From contig JACKCV010000002.1 in assembly GCA_020633825.1 (NCBI GenBank), forward strand, positions 565,051 to 629,050: a stretch of 64,000 bases of DNA, given 5' to 3'. The stretch comes from Fibrobacteria bacterium (GTDB taxonomy: Bacteria > Fibrobacterota > Fibrobacteria > UBA5070). The notes under the pieces are model-generated. The model was not told the origin of the DNA. It ran no database searches and saw only the letters and a list, made by a program, of their open reading frames with translations. A program made the translations under genes and the position numbers. This document shows, one piece after another, positions 37,951 to 47,866 of the stretch (positions are counted from its first letter, which is position 1; every line of letters starts with the position of its first letter).

Positions 37951-38562
37951 GTGAATCCCCTCGATTCCGCCGACGAAACCTTTCCCGATCTTCCGATCTT
38001 CGGGCAGGAGGAACGCGAGGGAACCAAGATCGGACCTTGGGTGCGCCTGGATCAGACCGTTCCCTACCGGAATTCTTGGATCCAGGTGGAACACCATGAA
38101 GTCCGCGATCCCTCGGGATCCCAAGGCATCTACGGGGTGGTGCGGTTCAAGCATCGCGCTCTGGGCTGCATCCCGCTGCACGAAGATGGCACGGTGACCC
38201 TGGTGGGACAACATCGCTATCCCCTCGACCGCTATTTCTGGGAGATCCCGGAAGGAGGGGGGCGAGCTGGCCACGACCCGCTGGAGGAGATGAAGCGGGA
38301 GCTGCTGGAAGAGACGGGCCTGGTGGCATCCACCTGGCTTCCGCTCGGAGAGGTGCATCTCTCGAATTCCGTCACCGACGAGATGGGGATGCTCTGGCTG
38401 GCCAAGGATCTCGTCCAGGGTACGGCCAGTCCCGAACCCGTGGAGAAGCTCCAGCTGCAACGGATTCCCTTCCGCGAGGCGGTGGAGCAGGCTGCGGATG
38501 GGCGGATCACCGACGCTCTGAGCGTGGTGGCTCTGCTGCGGGCGGCGCGTCTGGTGGATTGA
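37951..38562 (+). CDS. Nudix hydrolase (ADP-sugar pyrophosphatase type)
   Basis: 203 aa from a GTG with AGGAAGGA upstream. The fold is recognisable from YRNSWIQVEHHEV, VTLVGQHRYPLDRYFWEIPE and the Nudix box ending in KRELLEETGL. The metal-binding REL..EE core is intact, but the first glutamate of the Nudix signature is His (AGHDPLEEMKRELLEE). ADP-ribose/ADP-sugar pyrophosphatases share the PEG motif before the box. Placed after a branching enzyme, an ADP-glucose related role is possible but unproven. Confidence 0.85.
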   Translation: MNPLDSADETFPDLPIFGQEEREGTKIGPWVRLDQTVPYRNSWIQVEHHEVRDPSGSQGIYGVVRFKHRALGCIPLHEDGTVTLVGQHRYPLDRYFWEIPEGGGRAGHDPLEEMKRELLEETGLVASTWLPLGEVHLSNSVTDEMGMLWLAKDLVQGTASPEPVEKLQLQRIPFREAVEQAADGRITDALSVVALLRAARLVD

Positions 38563-38634
38563 TCGCGCCTCGGCGCGGGACCCCGCAACGGGTTCCCGGC
38601 GAACACCTCGCCAGGCGGACCGGCTGGAGGGAAA

Positions 38635-38979
38635 TCAGATCCGCGTGAGTTCCGGGAGCTGCTCCTGCCGGAATACGACCGGGATCAGCAACTCGAGATC
38701 GGTCATGGCGAGAAGATCGCTCATTTCCTCGGAGGGGGAGAGGAGAATCAGTTCGCCGCCACGGCGTTGCAATTTCTGATGGTGTGCCAGGAGGATTCCC
38801 AAGACGGCGGAATCGAGCATCTCGACGCCGCTCATTTCCAGGACGACCTGCCGGGTTTCCGGAGCCTCCACGGCTTTTTGAAGCATCTGCTTCAACTCCC
38901 CGGTGGAGCGAAGATTGGCTACCCCCGTCAGGGCGATTGTGGTCCTTGCCCCTTCATCGGTGCGGACGAGTTCGAGCAT
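38635..38979 (-). CDS. STAS domain protein (anti-sigma factor antagonist type)
   Basis: 114 aa from the ATG at 38979, which has GGAG nine bases upstream; an in-frame ATG at 39039 would add 20 residues. The STAS core is clear: TTIALTGVANLRSTGELKQM, RQVVLEMSGVEMLDSAVLGI, LQRRGGELILLS. The DS pair in EMLDSAVLG is the usual phosphorylation site. Unlike the STAS protein of the chemosensory operon it stands alone; its kinase and phosphatase partners are not adjacent, though the PP2C protein at 23785 is a possible one. Confidence 0.85.
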   Translation of the reverse strand: MLELVRTDEGARTTIALTGVANLRSTGELKQMLQKAVEAPETRQVVLEMSGVEMLDSAVLGILLAHHQKLQRRGGELILLSPSEEMSDLLAMTDLELLIPVVFRQEQLPELTRI

Positions 38980-39144
38980 GATGGTGTCTCCGGTAACCTT
39001 TACAACCCGAAAGGTATCATCTGCGGGCCGATGGCGCACCTCGTTCGGGGATCGATCTCAGGTTCCGCACCTGCGCCCGGGATTGCTCGACGGGAGGGGC
39101 TATTTTTCCCGGCTTCGGAGTCATTCACCTCCCAAGGAGCCCAA

Positions 39145-39939
39145 ATGTCCCTTTTTCCCTTGGTTCTGATCGGATGCGGCAACATGGGGGCCGCCCTGGT
39201 GCGCGGATTGCGTCGGATCCATCCCGAAGGGGAGATCCGTCTGGTCGACCCCGATCAGAGCAAGACGAGTCTCCTCGAATCCGAAGGTGTGGGGCGTCCC
39301 GCATCGCTGGAGGAGGCCCTGGAGGGGGCTGCCGTGGTGGTGTTGGCCATCAAACCCCAACTCCTCTCGACGGTGGGGGCCTCCCTCCACGGAAAAATGG
39401 GAGAGCAGACCCTGGTGGTCAGCATCATGGCCGGAGTCGATCGGAAACGCCTCCGAGACGCCTTGGGAAGCCCGCGGGTCGCCCGTACCATGCCCAATCT
39501 TCCCCTGATGGTCGGGGCGGGCGCCACAGCCATCGCCACCGATGGTCTGAGTGCCTCGGAGTTGGGGCTTTGCCGCACTCTGATGGCCACGGTGGGCTCG
39601 GTGGTGGAGGTCCTGGAGTCCCAGATCGACGCCGTCACGGGGCTCTCCGGGTCGGGGCCTGCCTATGTACTGCGTTTCCTGCAGGCCCTGGAAGATGGGG
39701 GAGTGCTGGCCGGGCTGGCCAGGCCCGTTTCGCGGGAATTGGCCATGGCCACCATCGAAGGAACCCTCTCGATGGTGCGGCAGACGGGACTGGAGCCCGA
39801 GGTTCTCCGCGGGCAGGTGACCTCTCCGGGGGGGACCACCATCCACGGGCTCAAAGCACTCGAAGACCGGGCGTTCCCCGCCGCGGTCATGGAGGCGGTG
39901 GCCGCCGCGACGCGTCGGTCCAAGGAGTTGGGGGCCTAG
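39145..39939 (+). CDS. proC: Pyrroline-5-carboxylate reductase
   Basis: 264 aa. N-terminal Rossmann motif VLIGCGNMGAALVRGL, then VVVLAIKPQ, RVARTMPNLPLMVGAGATAI and the C-terminal dimerisation region VTGLSGSGPAYVLRFLQALE with TSPGGTTIHGLKALE. It makes proline from pyrroline-5-carboxylate with NAD(P)H. AAGGAG sits just before the ATG. It is divergent from the STAS gene. Confidence 0.95.
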   Translation: MSLFPLVLIGCGNMGAALVRGLRRIHPEGEIRLVDPDQSKTSLLESEGVGRPASLEEALEGAAVVVLAIKPQLLSTVGASLHGKMGEQTLVVSIMAGVDRKRLRDALGSPRVARTMPNLPLMVGAGATAIATDGLSASELGLCRTLMATVGSVVEVLESQIDAVTGLSGSGPAYVLRFLQALEDGGVLAGLARPVSRELAMATIEGTLSMVRQTGLEPEVLRGQVTSPGGTTIHGLKALEDRAFPAAVMEAVAAATRRSKELGA

Positions 39940-40090
39940 TCTCGGCCGGGGTGGGGTGGTCGGACTGGACTCCGAATGTGTCCACATTGTTCCGTCGACC
40001 CCTGCCAAATGCCCTGCGGCACCCTGCAATGCACAATATCTTTGGCGTGACTGTATTCACACCTCGCCCGGTGACCGTGGAGAATTTTTC

Positions 40091-43000
40091 ATGTCCCTTT
40101 CCCGTTCCTATCCGCAGCTGATGAGTGTCCTCCGGGCATGCCTCGTGGTTGCGCTCTTCCTTGGAACATTCCGCTCGGCGCACGCGACGGTCCGAACCTG
40201 CGAAACGCCCCCCACGACCGCCCTGGCACTGAATGCCTGCATCGCCACCTTGGGAACACCCGTCAACGCCAAGCTCGACGACACGTTGCTCATCCAACTG
40301 CCCAAGTCGCTGAAGATCACCGATGGACAGGTGGTCATCGATGGCAAGAAGAACGTGCACTTGATCGGGGACACCGCCTCGATGCCTTTGGAGGCCACTC
40401 TTCCCTTCATCATCTACCAGGACCGCACCCACACCAACTCCGATACCACCAAGATCGGCGACAAGAAGGTGTACTGGGAGTACAACGGGGCGCTCCTGGT
40501 CAACGAATCCCGCAACATCCTGATCCAGGGCATCGGGATCAATGGTGCCGGGACCGATTCCACGGCCACCACCAAGAAGATCTTCGCCTTCTGCGGAACC
40601 TATTCCACCGACGCCTGCGTCGACATCAAGGGCAACATGGGCGTGAATCTGCGCAATTCCTACGGCGTGGTGTTCCGTGGGGGAAGCGTGGTGAACGCCT
40701 GGTACGGCATCAGCGTGCAGGGCCGCAACCTCGGCGGGGCCTTCTCCTATCCCACCCCTCTCGATCCTCCTTCCCAGGTGCAGGCCACCTTGCCCACCTC
40801 GCGGTCGGGCCTGTATGGGCGTCACATCATCGAGAAGAGCCGTTTCCACGACAACACCTGGGGCACCCTCTTCGAATACGACTGGGATCTCGGTTCCATC
40901 GTGCGCAACAACCTCTACTACAACAACTACCTGCGCAGCTACGGGAAATTCCCGGGGTACATCTACGGCCTCAAGGAAGCCGATGCGCGGTCCAATTCCC
41001 TGGGGACTTCGCAATCCCTCAAATACAACATCGTGGGCGGGGCCTTCTTCATGAACGGCGTGGCTCTCACCCCGTACCGCATCCACAACAACACCATGGT
41101 CGGAAACGGCGTGGTGGTGGGCGCCTACTACATGGCCGGCACCCAGCATCTGTTCTACGACAACCTCATCGGGGCTCCCTACCAGTACCACAATGTCGCC
41201 GTTTCCGGAGACGGGTCCGCCACCGCAGCCCAGACCGAACGCGCTACCGAGATGCTCCAGTTCTATTCGGAGCACCAGAGATCCAACCTCATCGTTCCCC
41301 AGGACGGCATTTCCAAGCAGATCGATTCGACCATCGACATGTGGGGCGAACGCGCCGGGAACGGAAACTGGGAGAAGCCCGCCAATTTCCGGCTGTTCCG
41401 CATGAAGATGAACCGCTCCTGGAACGTGGCCACGCGCAATCCTCCGGCCCCCACGACAGGGACCAACTGGCGCTCCAACGGGGGGGGCAACTGGAACAAC
41501 AACCTCCAGGACCAGGACTCCTTGTCGGTCACCTGGATCCCCCAGATGAGCAGCCGCAGCATCCGGCAACTCTCCGACAGCGGCGGTCTGGTGCAGTACA
41601 TCCGCCAGAACATGTATGTCGGCACCTACCAGGACCCTGCCGACAAGGCCGCCGAAACCGGCACCTACGGCGTTCCGTACATGCCCTTGAACATCCGGGA
41701 CAACATGCTCGATCCCCGGGTATTCCGCGATGTGTCCGGGTTCAACATCCGCTGGACCAACTCCATTCCCTTCCTGTCGCCGCTTCCCTACAGTCCCCTG
41801 TACATGAAGCCCAATCCCGCCTACCCCCTGGTGGCCAGCGCCATCACCGGCAAGGGGTGGCCCATCTACGACGCGGTCGCGGGGAAACCTCTCGACATCG
41901 GGGCGCGTGCCATCGCCACCAACGGATGGTCGGAGCCCGAGGTGCGGCTCACCGTCCAGGACACCCTCATCGAGATGATGCAAGGCGACACCATCGGCTT
42001 CCGCATGGACATCTCCGCCACGGGCTTCGCTTCCGAAGACATCGTCACCCTGAAGGTCGCCAAGGCCAAGTTCTACTACGACGTTCCCGTGGCCGACACA
42101 ACCTTCAACGCCGGTGGTTGCCGCGTCCGAGCCGCCGACGGCTCCACCTGCTCGGCGGGCAACGACACCACGCGCATCAATTCCATCCTCAGCGCCAAGC
42201 CCTGGCCCATCGCCGACTCCGCGATCGACTACAACACCTACTGGCATCTCGACGACACCCTGACCTCCGGGAAGTTGCGGTCCACGCACTTCTTCATCGG
42301 CAAGCTCTCCCAGGGCCCGCTGCCCGATTCCGTGTACTACGCCCGCGCCGAGGTGGTCCTGGAGGCCACCTTGAAGGACGGACGTACCGTCTATTCCAAC
42401 CCGGGCGTCTTCATGTACTCCCGTCCGCGTTTCCAGCTCGACGTGCGCCTGTACAATGAAAACGGCCAACCCCTGCCCGTGGACATCGACGGCTACTCCC
42501 GACAGGTGATCGCCGGCCAGAAGGTCCTGATGACCGTGACGCCGAAGTTCGATGCCACGTCGCTTCCGTCCAACGTGGCGTTCAAGGATCTGCAGATGGG
42601 GCAAACCACCCTCATGGGTGCCGATACCGCCAATCCCTCGTTGGAGCGGGACTCCACCGGCCTCGACGCCTGGCAGAAAATTCGTCCCAACCAGATCCTC
42701 CAGACCAAGCTCGGGCGTACCGAAACCACCATGGACACCCTCCGCTTCACGGAGTCCGGCCTGGTCGGGGCTCTGACGCTTCGCGCCTTGTTCGATGTCG
42801 CCGACCAACGGTTCCTCCAGGGTATCTCCCAGCGCATCCGCGTGGTTCCTTCCTCCATCTACCAGGCGACCATCGACTCCGTGTACATCGGGGATTCCCT
42901 GGTCGCCACACCGTCGCACACCTTGAAGCGCGCCTTCGACCTCCTGGCCGGGGGAGCGGGATTGCGCGATTCCCTGCTCAAGACCATGGTGGGAACCCGT

Positions 43001-46000
43001 CTTGATTCCAGCATGAACATCAGCCACTTCGGAGACGGCCTGACCGGCAAGATCCGGCTGGTCCTGCAGGTTCGCGACGCGTTCGGGAACCCCGTGACCG
43101 ACTCCGCCGCCGCGGGCATGAAAGTGAAGCTCCAGGCGGTCGGCAATCCCACCCGCTTCCCCAACGGCCTCGGTGCCCAGGCTTCGGAAGCCTCCGCCAT
43201 CCTCCTGCCCGGCGCGGTCGCCGGAGCATTGGTGGTACCCTTCGATTCGCTCGGCCGTGTGGTCATCGACGACATCGGCGTCGGCACCATGACCCGCAAG
43301 GGCGTGATCTTCCCCTTCCGCTCGGCCGTCGTGCTCGATCAGGAGGGATATCCCGAAATCGGCGCCGGGACGGCGCGTCCGGGAATCCCCGACACGACTT
43401 GGATCCAGACCGCACCACCCGCATTCTCCTTGATGTTCGTCGATCCCTCGGGGGCGGGTCAAAATCCCGTGACGGGAGTGGTGGGGCAGTTCGTGCCCGT
43501 TCGTCTGAAGGCCTACACCGCGGACAGTGGCAAGAGGGTCACCTCCACCATCGGACTCGGTGGTGATTCCGTTCTCAAGTTCTTCAGCGATCCCGCCGGG
43601 ACCATGCCCATCACCTCGGTGGACATCCTCGACGATTCCCTGAGTCCCGTGGTCTGGATCCGCGCTCTCGACAGCACCTCGTCCGCGGCCTTCACCGCCA
43701 TCACCGCCGCCAGCGGGGAAGTGATCAGCACGCGTGTGGCCGGGAACGTCTTCATCTTCCCGCGTCTTCGGCAGGCATCCTTCCACGACGAAAATTGCGA
43801 TGGCCGGGTCGACAGCCTCGTCATGCGGTTCCTCGATCCCATCAAGTTCCGCGATGATTCCACGGGATTGCTCCGGGATTCCCTCGACCTCCTGTTCCCC
43901 GGACAGCTGCTCTCGCCCTCGGCGATGGGGCCTGCCGCCCGGCTGACCTGGATCTCCGATTCGGTGGTCGCCTTCGCCTGGGACCCCGGCACCATCGGAG
44001 CGGCAAGTGCCTCGGCCAATCGCATCGTGCTCGGAAATCCCCTGGGGCGGACCGACATGGTCCTCAACCCCGCCACCTTGGTGGACCGAGCCCCCCCCCT
44101 GCCTCTGGCGGGACGGATCGACCAGGGTTGGGACAACGGGGTCCCCGTGGACGTCGTGACCGTGACCTTCTCGGAGGGGATCGACACCACGCGCCATCCG
44201 GCGGGATCTCCGTTCCCCTTCAACGTCAAGCGAGCCGGCGCCATCACCCTGCTCGACACGATGTCCATTTCCGCGCCTGTCCAGACCGTCGGTCCCGGCG
44301 TGTACGCCTGGACCCTTCGCGGGCGCCTGACCACCTTCCAGCCCGGGGACAGTCTCATCGCTTCGGGGACCAAGATCGCCGATCCGGCCGGGAACACCAC
44401 CGGGGACTTGTGCTCCAACAAGCCTTTCTCCACGGAAATCCACGCCCGTTCCATTCCCAAGGAAATCACCGTTCTCGACCGCGATGGCGACGGAAACGGC
44501 GACCTGCTTCGGGTCGTGTACCCTGATACCATCGGCGCGGTCCCCGGACCCTTCACGGTGCGCTGGGGCACTCCCGCCGAAACCCTCACCGTCACCACCG
44601 AGATGTTGATGGCCCTCGGGATCCAAGGGACGGATTCCTCCTTCGAAGTTCCCTTCGACACCTGGTTCGGCCAGAAACTGACCGTCGACGGGGATCTCGT
44701 GGTGGGGCCGCGCACCATCGGCCCGAGCGCGGATGCCTTCTTCTTCGAGGGCGCCGTGCATCTCACGGTCCGTGACGGCATCGCCCCCGTGCTCATCCAC
44801 GCGCGTCTTCTCTACGATCGTCGCGGCCTGGCCGATTTCGTGGACACCCTGCGCCTGACCTTCTCGGAGCCGATCGCCGGTTGCCCGGCGGGTACGGATC
44901 CCGCCAAGTGCCTCGATCTCAAGGACGCAGCCTCCAAGGCCTTGACCTTCCCCGCCGGCGCCAAGGTGATCGATGTCGTGGGCGATGTCATGCGGGTCTC
45001 CCTTCCCGGCGACGCGACGGCGACACCCTTCGCCGAGTTGGGAGCCAACGACAGTCTGCGGGCCCTCCCTTATTCCCAGGGGGGCTTGGTCACCGACACG
45101 CTGTTGCCGGTCGGGAACCACGTGGGCGATCGTTCGCCCTGGGTTCCCGTGCGCGCCGACCGCAGACCTCCCCGCCTGGGGTGGTTCCTCGATGCCGACG
45201 GGGATGGTCGGGTGGAATCGGTGGTTCTCGAGTTCTTCCAACCCGTCACCGACTCCAGCCTGCCCGCATTCACCTTCGAGTGGGGAGATACCTCGGGAGT
45301 CTCCGCCACCGCCAGCGGGAAGAGCTGGACCAGACTCGATGCCTCCGGCCTGCGCTGGAAGGTGTCCTTGGCCTCTCCGTTCTCCTACGGGGCGACTGGC
45401 TATCCTCCCGCTTCCACCCGGAACCTGGGAACCCAGACCACCCTCACCACCTACTCGTTCCCCGTGCGGGATTCCGTTGGTGCCGTCCTGCTCCCTGGGG
45501 CTCGACTGGATCCCGCGACCGGGAACCAGCCCGCCGACACGGTTTGGGTGCGGCCCTCCGAAGCCTTGCTCGATCCAACCGGCAAGGTCCTGGTGGCCTT
45601 CAAACACGGGGCTCGGGTGATCCCCGAAGATTCCGTGAAGGTTCTTTCCCTGGCTCGCCAGGCCGATGGGCGCTGGAGGGTCGTGCTCGATCCCGCCACT
45701 CCTTGGCGTCCGGCTCCCGGGGATTCGGTGCGCTTGTCGATCAGTGGATCAGTGAAGGACACCACCCGGATCGGGTCCATGCCTCATCCCAACCACGCTT
45801 GGGTGGTCCTGGCCGGGCGCCCGCGTCCTCCCTACGATGCCGCCTACCTCGATCGCAACGGAGATGGACGCATCGACACCTGGACGGCCAAGTTCAGCGT
45901 GCCTCCCACGGTGGGGACCATTCTTCATGTCCTCGATCCCGAAGGTTCGAGCACCTACCGGGAATACGTCGTCCAACCTGGGGACTCGGCGCGGACCGAA

Positions 46001-47035
46001 TTCTCCGTGGCGATCACCCCCTGGGCGAAGGACGTCACCTCCCTGGTACCGGGTGATCTGGGACGCTTGAATTTGCCGGGTGCCGGCCCTTCGGACACCA
46101 CCTCCTTCCCCTTGCGCGACGAGGTCGAGCCCGTTCTGACCAAGGCCTGGATGGGCTACACCAGCGACACCAGCGGGGTCGACACCCTGGTGATGACCTT
46201 CTCCGAAGATGTGACCTTCGACCTCGACGACATCCGTCTGGTGTGGAAGCTGTCCAAAGGCGGGGATTCGAGCTTGGTGAAGCCGGTATCGGCGGTGTGG
46301 GACAGCGCCCAGCGCAAGCTCACCTTCCTGATGAAGCCCATCCCGTCCACCGGCAACGAGGATGATCGTCCCGAAAAGGGCGACTTCATGCGCATCCTCG
46401 ACAACGGAGCGGTCCAGGACGTCTTCGGGAACACTCCCAAACCGGTGGCCAAGTGGACCCTGGTCGAAGGTTCGAGGCGCATCTTCCCCCCCGACATCGG
46501 ACTGACCAACCACATGATCAATCCCGACAAGGCTCTGATCGCCGGGAGCGAAACGGGATTCGAGGTGGTGTGGCGCAAACCCATCGCCGGGAAGGCGAAC
46601 TCGAGCATCTGGAGCCAGCAACCCGCCATCGGGTTCGACCGTCCCGACGGTAAGAAGCGTTCCTGGAGCGAAGGAAGTTCGGGCACCGTGTTGTTCATCA
46701 GCACGAACCTTCCCACGACCATCAACATGTACATCTACGATCTGCAGGGGACCTACGTCGCCTCCGCCCAGTACGATGTCACCCAGGAACTCCTGGATCA
46801 GCTCAACAGCACCGTCGCCGATTCCGGGGATCGACCGAGCACCATCAACATGGTCGATGTCGGGTTCGCTTGGAAGGGCCGCTCCTTCTCGGGGACCCCG
46901 GTGGCGACGGGAGTGTACGTGGTTCGCGTCGTGGCCTTCCGCGTGTCCACTCCCGAGGAGAGGGCCCTGGGCATGACCGGCGTCCAGGTGACCAACTTCC
47001 TGGAGAACATCGGTGTGAAGGGCGACAAGGAGTAA
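40091..47035 (+). CDS. Giant secreted right-handed beta-helix protein with Ca-loop/Ig-like repeats
   Basis: 2314 aa with a signal peptide (LMSVLRACLVVALFLGTFRSAHA). Residues ~30-440 form a right-handed parallel beta-helix of the pectate lyase type (IQGIGINGAG, NLRNSYGVVFRGGSVVNAWY, PYRIHNNTMVGNG, YYMAGTQHLFYDN). A long series of Ig-like segments follows. At least four begin with Asp-rich loops resembling calcium sites: DENCDGRVDS (~1233), DRDGDGNGD (~1461), DADGDGRVES (~1700) and DRNGDGRID (~1920). The C-terminus (VYIYDLQ-type strand, GTPVATGVYVVRVVAF) resembles FlgD-Ig/T9SS-type terminal domains. Likely secreted or surface-bound and polysaccharide-related. The N-terminal half is a paralogue of the protein at 49552. 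Start: the ATG at 40091 opens the signal peptide. Confidence 0.8.
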   Translation: MSLSRSYPQLMSVLRACLVVALFLGTFRSAHATVRTCETPPTTALALNACIATLGTPVNAKLDDTLLIQLPKSLKITDGQVVIDGKKNVHLIGDTASMPLEATLPFIIYQDRTHTNSDTTKIGDKKVYWEYNGALLVNESRNILIQGIGINGAGTDSTATTKKIFAFCGTYSTDACVDIKGNMGVNLRNSYGVVFRGGSVVNAWYGISVQGRNLGGAFSYPTPLDPPSQVQATLPTSRSGLYGRHIIEKSRFHDNTWGTLFEYDWDLGSIVRNNLYYNNYLRSYGKFPGYIYGLKEADARSNSLGTSQSLKYNIVGGAFFMNGVALTPYRIHNNTMVGNGVVVGAYYMAGTQHLFYDNLIGAPYQYHNVAVSGDGSATAAQTERATEMLQFYSEHQRSNLIVPQDGISKQIDSTIDMWGERAGNGNWEKPANFRLFRMKMNRSWNVATRNPPAPTTGTNWRSNGGGNWNNNLQDQDSLSVTWIPQMSSRSIRQLSDSGGLVQYIRQNMYVGTYQDPADKAAETGTYGVPYMPLNIRDNMLDPRVFRDVSGFNIRWTNSIPFLSPLPYSPLYMKPNPAYPLVASAITGKGWPIYDAVAGKPLDIGARAIATNGWSEPEVRLTVQDTLIEMMQGDTIGFRMDISATGFASEDIVTLKVAKAKFYYDVPVADTTFNAGGCRVRAADGSTCSAGNDTTRINSILSAKPWPIADSAIDYNTYWHLDDTLTSGKLRSTHFFIGKLSQGPLPDSVYYARAEVVLEATLKDGRTVYSNPGVFMYSRPRFQLDVRLYNENGQPLPVDIDGYSRQVIAGQKVLMTVTPKFDATSLPSNVAFKDLQMGQTTLMGADTANPSLERDSTGLDAWQKIRPNQILQTKLGRTETTMDTLRFTESGLVGALTLRALFDVADQRFLQGISQRIRVVPSSIYQATIDSVYIGDSLVATPSHTLKRAFDLLAGGAGLRDSLLKTMVGTRLDSSMNISHFGDGLTGKIRLVLQVRDAFGNPVTDSAAAGMKVKLQAVGNPTRFPNGLGAQASEASAILLPGAVAGALVVPFDSLGRVVIDDIGVGTMTRKGVIFPFRSAVVLDQEGYPEIGAGTARPGIPDTTWIQTAPPAFSLMFVDPSGAGQNPVTGVVGQFVPVRLKAYTADSGKRVTSTIGLGGDSVLKFFSDPAGTMPITSVDILDDSLSPVVWIRALDSTSSAAFTAITAASGEVISTRVAGNVFIFPRLRQASFHDENCDGRVDSLVMRFLDPIKFRDDSTGLLRDSLDLLFPGQLLSPSAMGPAARLTWISDSVVAFAWDPGTIGAASASANRIVLGNPLGRTDMVLNPATLVDRAPPLPLAGRIDQGWDNGVPVDVVTVTFSEGIDTTRHPAGSPFPFNVKRAGAITLLDTMSISAPVQTVGPGVYAWTLRGRLTTFQPGDSLIASGTKIADPAGNTTGDLCSNKPFSTEIHARSIPKEITVLDRDGDGNGDLLRVVYPDTIGAVPGPFTVRWGTPAETLTVTTEMLMALGIQGTDSSFEVPFDTWFGQKLTVDGDLVVGPRTIGPSADAFFFEGAVHLTVRDGIAPVLIHARLLYDRRGLADFVDTLRLTFSEPIAGCPAGTDPAKCLDLKDAASKALTFPAGAKVIDVVGDVMRVSLPGDATATPFAELGANDSLRALPYSQGGLVTDTLLPVGNHVGDRSPWVPVRADRRPPRLGWFLDADGDGRVESVVLEFFQPVTDSSLPAFTFEWGDTSGVSATASGKSWTRLDASGLRWKVSLASPFSYGATGYPPASTRNLGTQTTLTTYSFPVRDSVGAVLLPGARLDPATGNQPADTVWVRPSEALLDPTGKVLVAFKHGARVIPEDSVKVLSLARQADGRWRVVLDPATPWRPAPGDSVRLSISGSVKDTTRIGSMPHPNHAWVVLAGRPRPPYDAAYLDRNGDGRIDTWTAKFSVPPTVGTILHVLDPEGSSTYREYVVQPGDSARTEFSVAITPWAKDVTSLVPGDLGRLNLPGAGPSDTTSFPLRDEVEPVLTKAWMGYTSDTSGVDTLVMTFSEDVTFDLDDIRLVWKLSKGGDSSLVKPVSAVWDSAQRKLTFLMKPIPSTGNEDDRPEKGDFMRILDNGAVQDVFGNTPKPVAKWTLVEGSRRIFPPDIGLTNHMINPDKALIAGSETGFEVVWRKPIAGKANSSIWSQQPAIGFDRPDGKKRSWSEGSSGTVLFISTNLPTTINMYIYDLQGTYVASAQYDVTQELLDQLNSTVADSGDRPSTINMVDVGFAWKGRSFSGTPVATGVYVVRVVAFRVSTPEERALGMTGVQVTNFLENIGVKGDKE

Positions 47036-47128
47036 CGAACAGACGGTGCGTCTCCGCCGTTCTCCCGGGAGGGGTTCGGCGGACCCGCCGGTGTTCCTCC
47101 GCCTGAATTCCTCGAACAACGATCTTGT

Positions 47129-47785
47129 TCAGGGAACGACGGGAAGTCCCTTCCGTTGGAGCGCCGAGCAGATCGGACAGGTCCGGGGATCGTGACCTCG
47201 CGCGGGGCAGTGCGCTCGTGCGAAGTGAATGATCTGCAGATGCAGACGATTCCAACGGTCCTTCGGGAAGAGCTCCTTGAGGTCCGATTCGGTCCGCTCG
47301 ACGGTGGATCCGTCGGAGAGCCCCCAGCGCCGGGCGCACCGGTGGATGTGCGTGTCGACGGCCAGGGCGGGATGACCGAACGCTTGGCTCATCACCACCG
47401 AGGCCGTTTTGTGACCTACTCCTGGCAGTGCCTCGAGCTCTGCGAAGGTGTCGGGAACCTGGCTGTCGTGATGCTCCACCAGGAGCCGCGACAGTCCCTG
47501 GATGGCCTTGCTCTTGGCCGGAGAGAGCCCGCAGGGACGGATCACTTCGCGAATGGCCTCCACGGGAACCTTCACGAAATCCTCCGGGGTGTCTCCGAAG
47601 GTCGACCATAGCACCGGGGTCACCGTGTTCACCCGTGCGTCCGTGCATTGCGCCGAGAGCAGCACGGCGACCAACATGGTGAAGGAGCTGTGGTGGTCGA
47701 GCGGGATCGGGGGATCCGGATACTGTTCGTCCAGGATTCGCCCCACAAGGCGAGCCGCGGAGCGGCGTTGGGAGGAGATCGGCAT
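47129..47785 (-). CDS. nth: Endonuclease III, iron-sulfur motif incomplete
   Basis: 218 aa. Helix-hairpin-helix LPGVGHKTASVV contains the catalytic lysine and VDTHIHRCARRWGL the catalytic aspartate. LLSAQCTDARVN near the N-terminus is typical. It should be a bifunctional DNA glycosylase/AP lyase removing oxidised pyrimidines. The usual C-terminal cluster ligand pattern (CxxxxxxCxxCxxxxxC) is not intact: CPARGHDPRTCPICSAL has the first three cysteines with a longer first spacing and no fourth, and the protein ends 10 residues later. The ATG has GGAGG only one or two bases upstream, so the start may differ slightly. Convergent with the beta-helix gene. Confidence 0.9.
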   Translation of the reverse strand: MPISSQRRSAARLVGRILDEQYPDPPIPLDHHSSFTMLVAVLLSAQCTDARVNTVTPVLWSTFGDTPEDFVKVPVEAIREVIRPCGLSPAKSKAIQGLSRLLVEHHDSQVPDTFAELEALPGVGHKTASVVMSQAFGHPALAVDTHIHRCARRWGLSDGSTVERTESDLKELFPKDRWNRLHLQIIHFARAHCPARGHDPRTCPICSALQRKGLPVVP

Positions 47786-47866
47786 CCCTCCAAATTGCTT
47801 CCTTTTCTGAGGTCTCTCGCGGAAGCCGCTTGCGCGGCTTTCCCCGGGAAATGAGATTCTTAGGCA

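Noticed and set aside
39887..45607. Very long open frame on the minus strand opposite the 2314-aa beta-helix gene (about 1900 codons)
   Set aside because: The composition is typical of an antisense frame in GC-rich DNA (Gly, Val, His, Gln rich), with no signal peptide or motif. The plus-strand protein has a signal peptide and clear beta-helix repeats.
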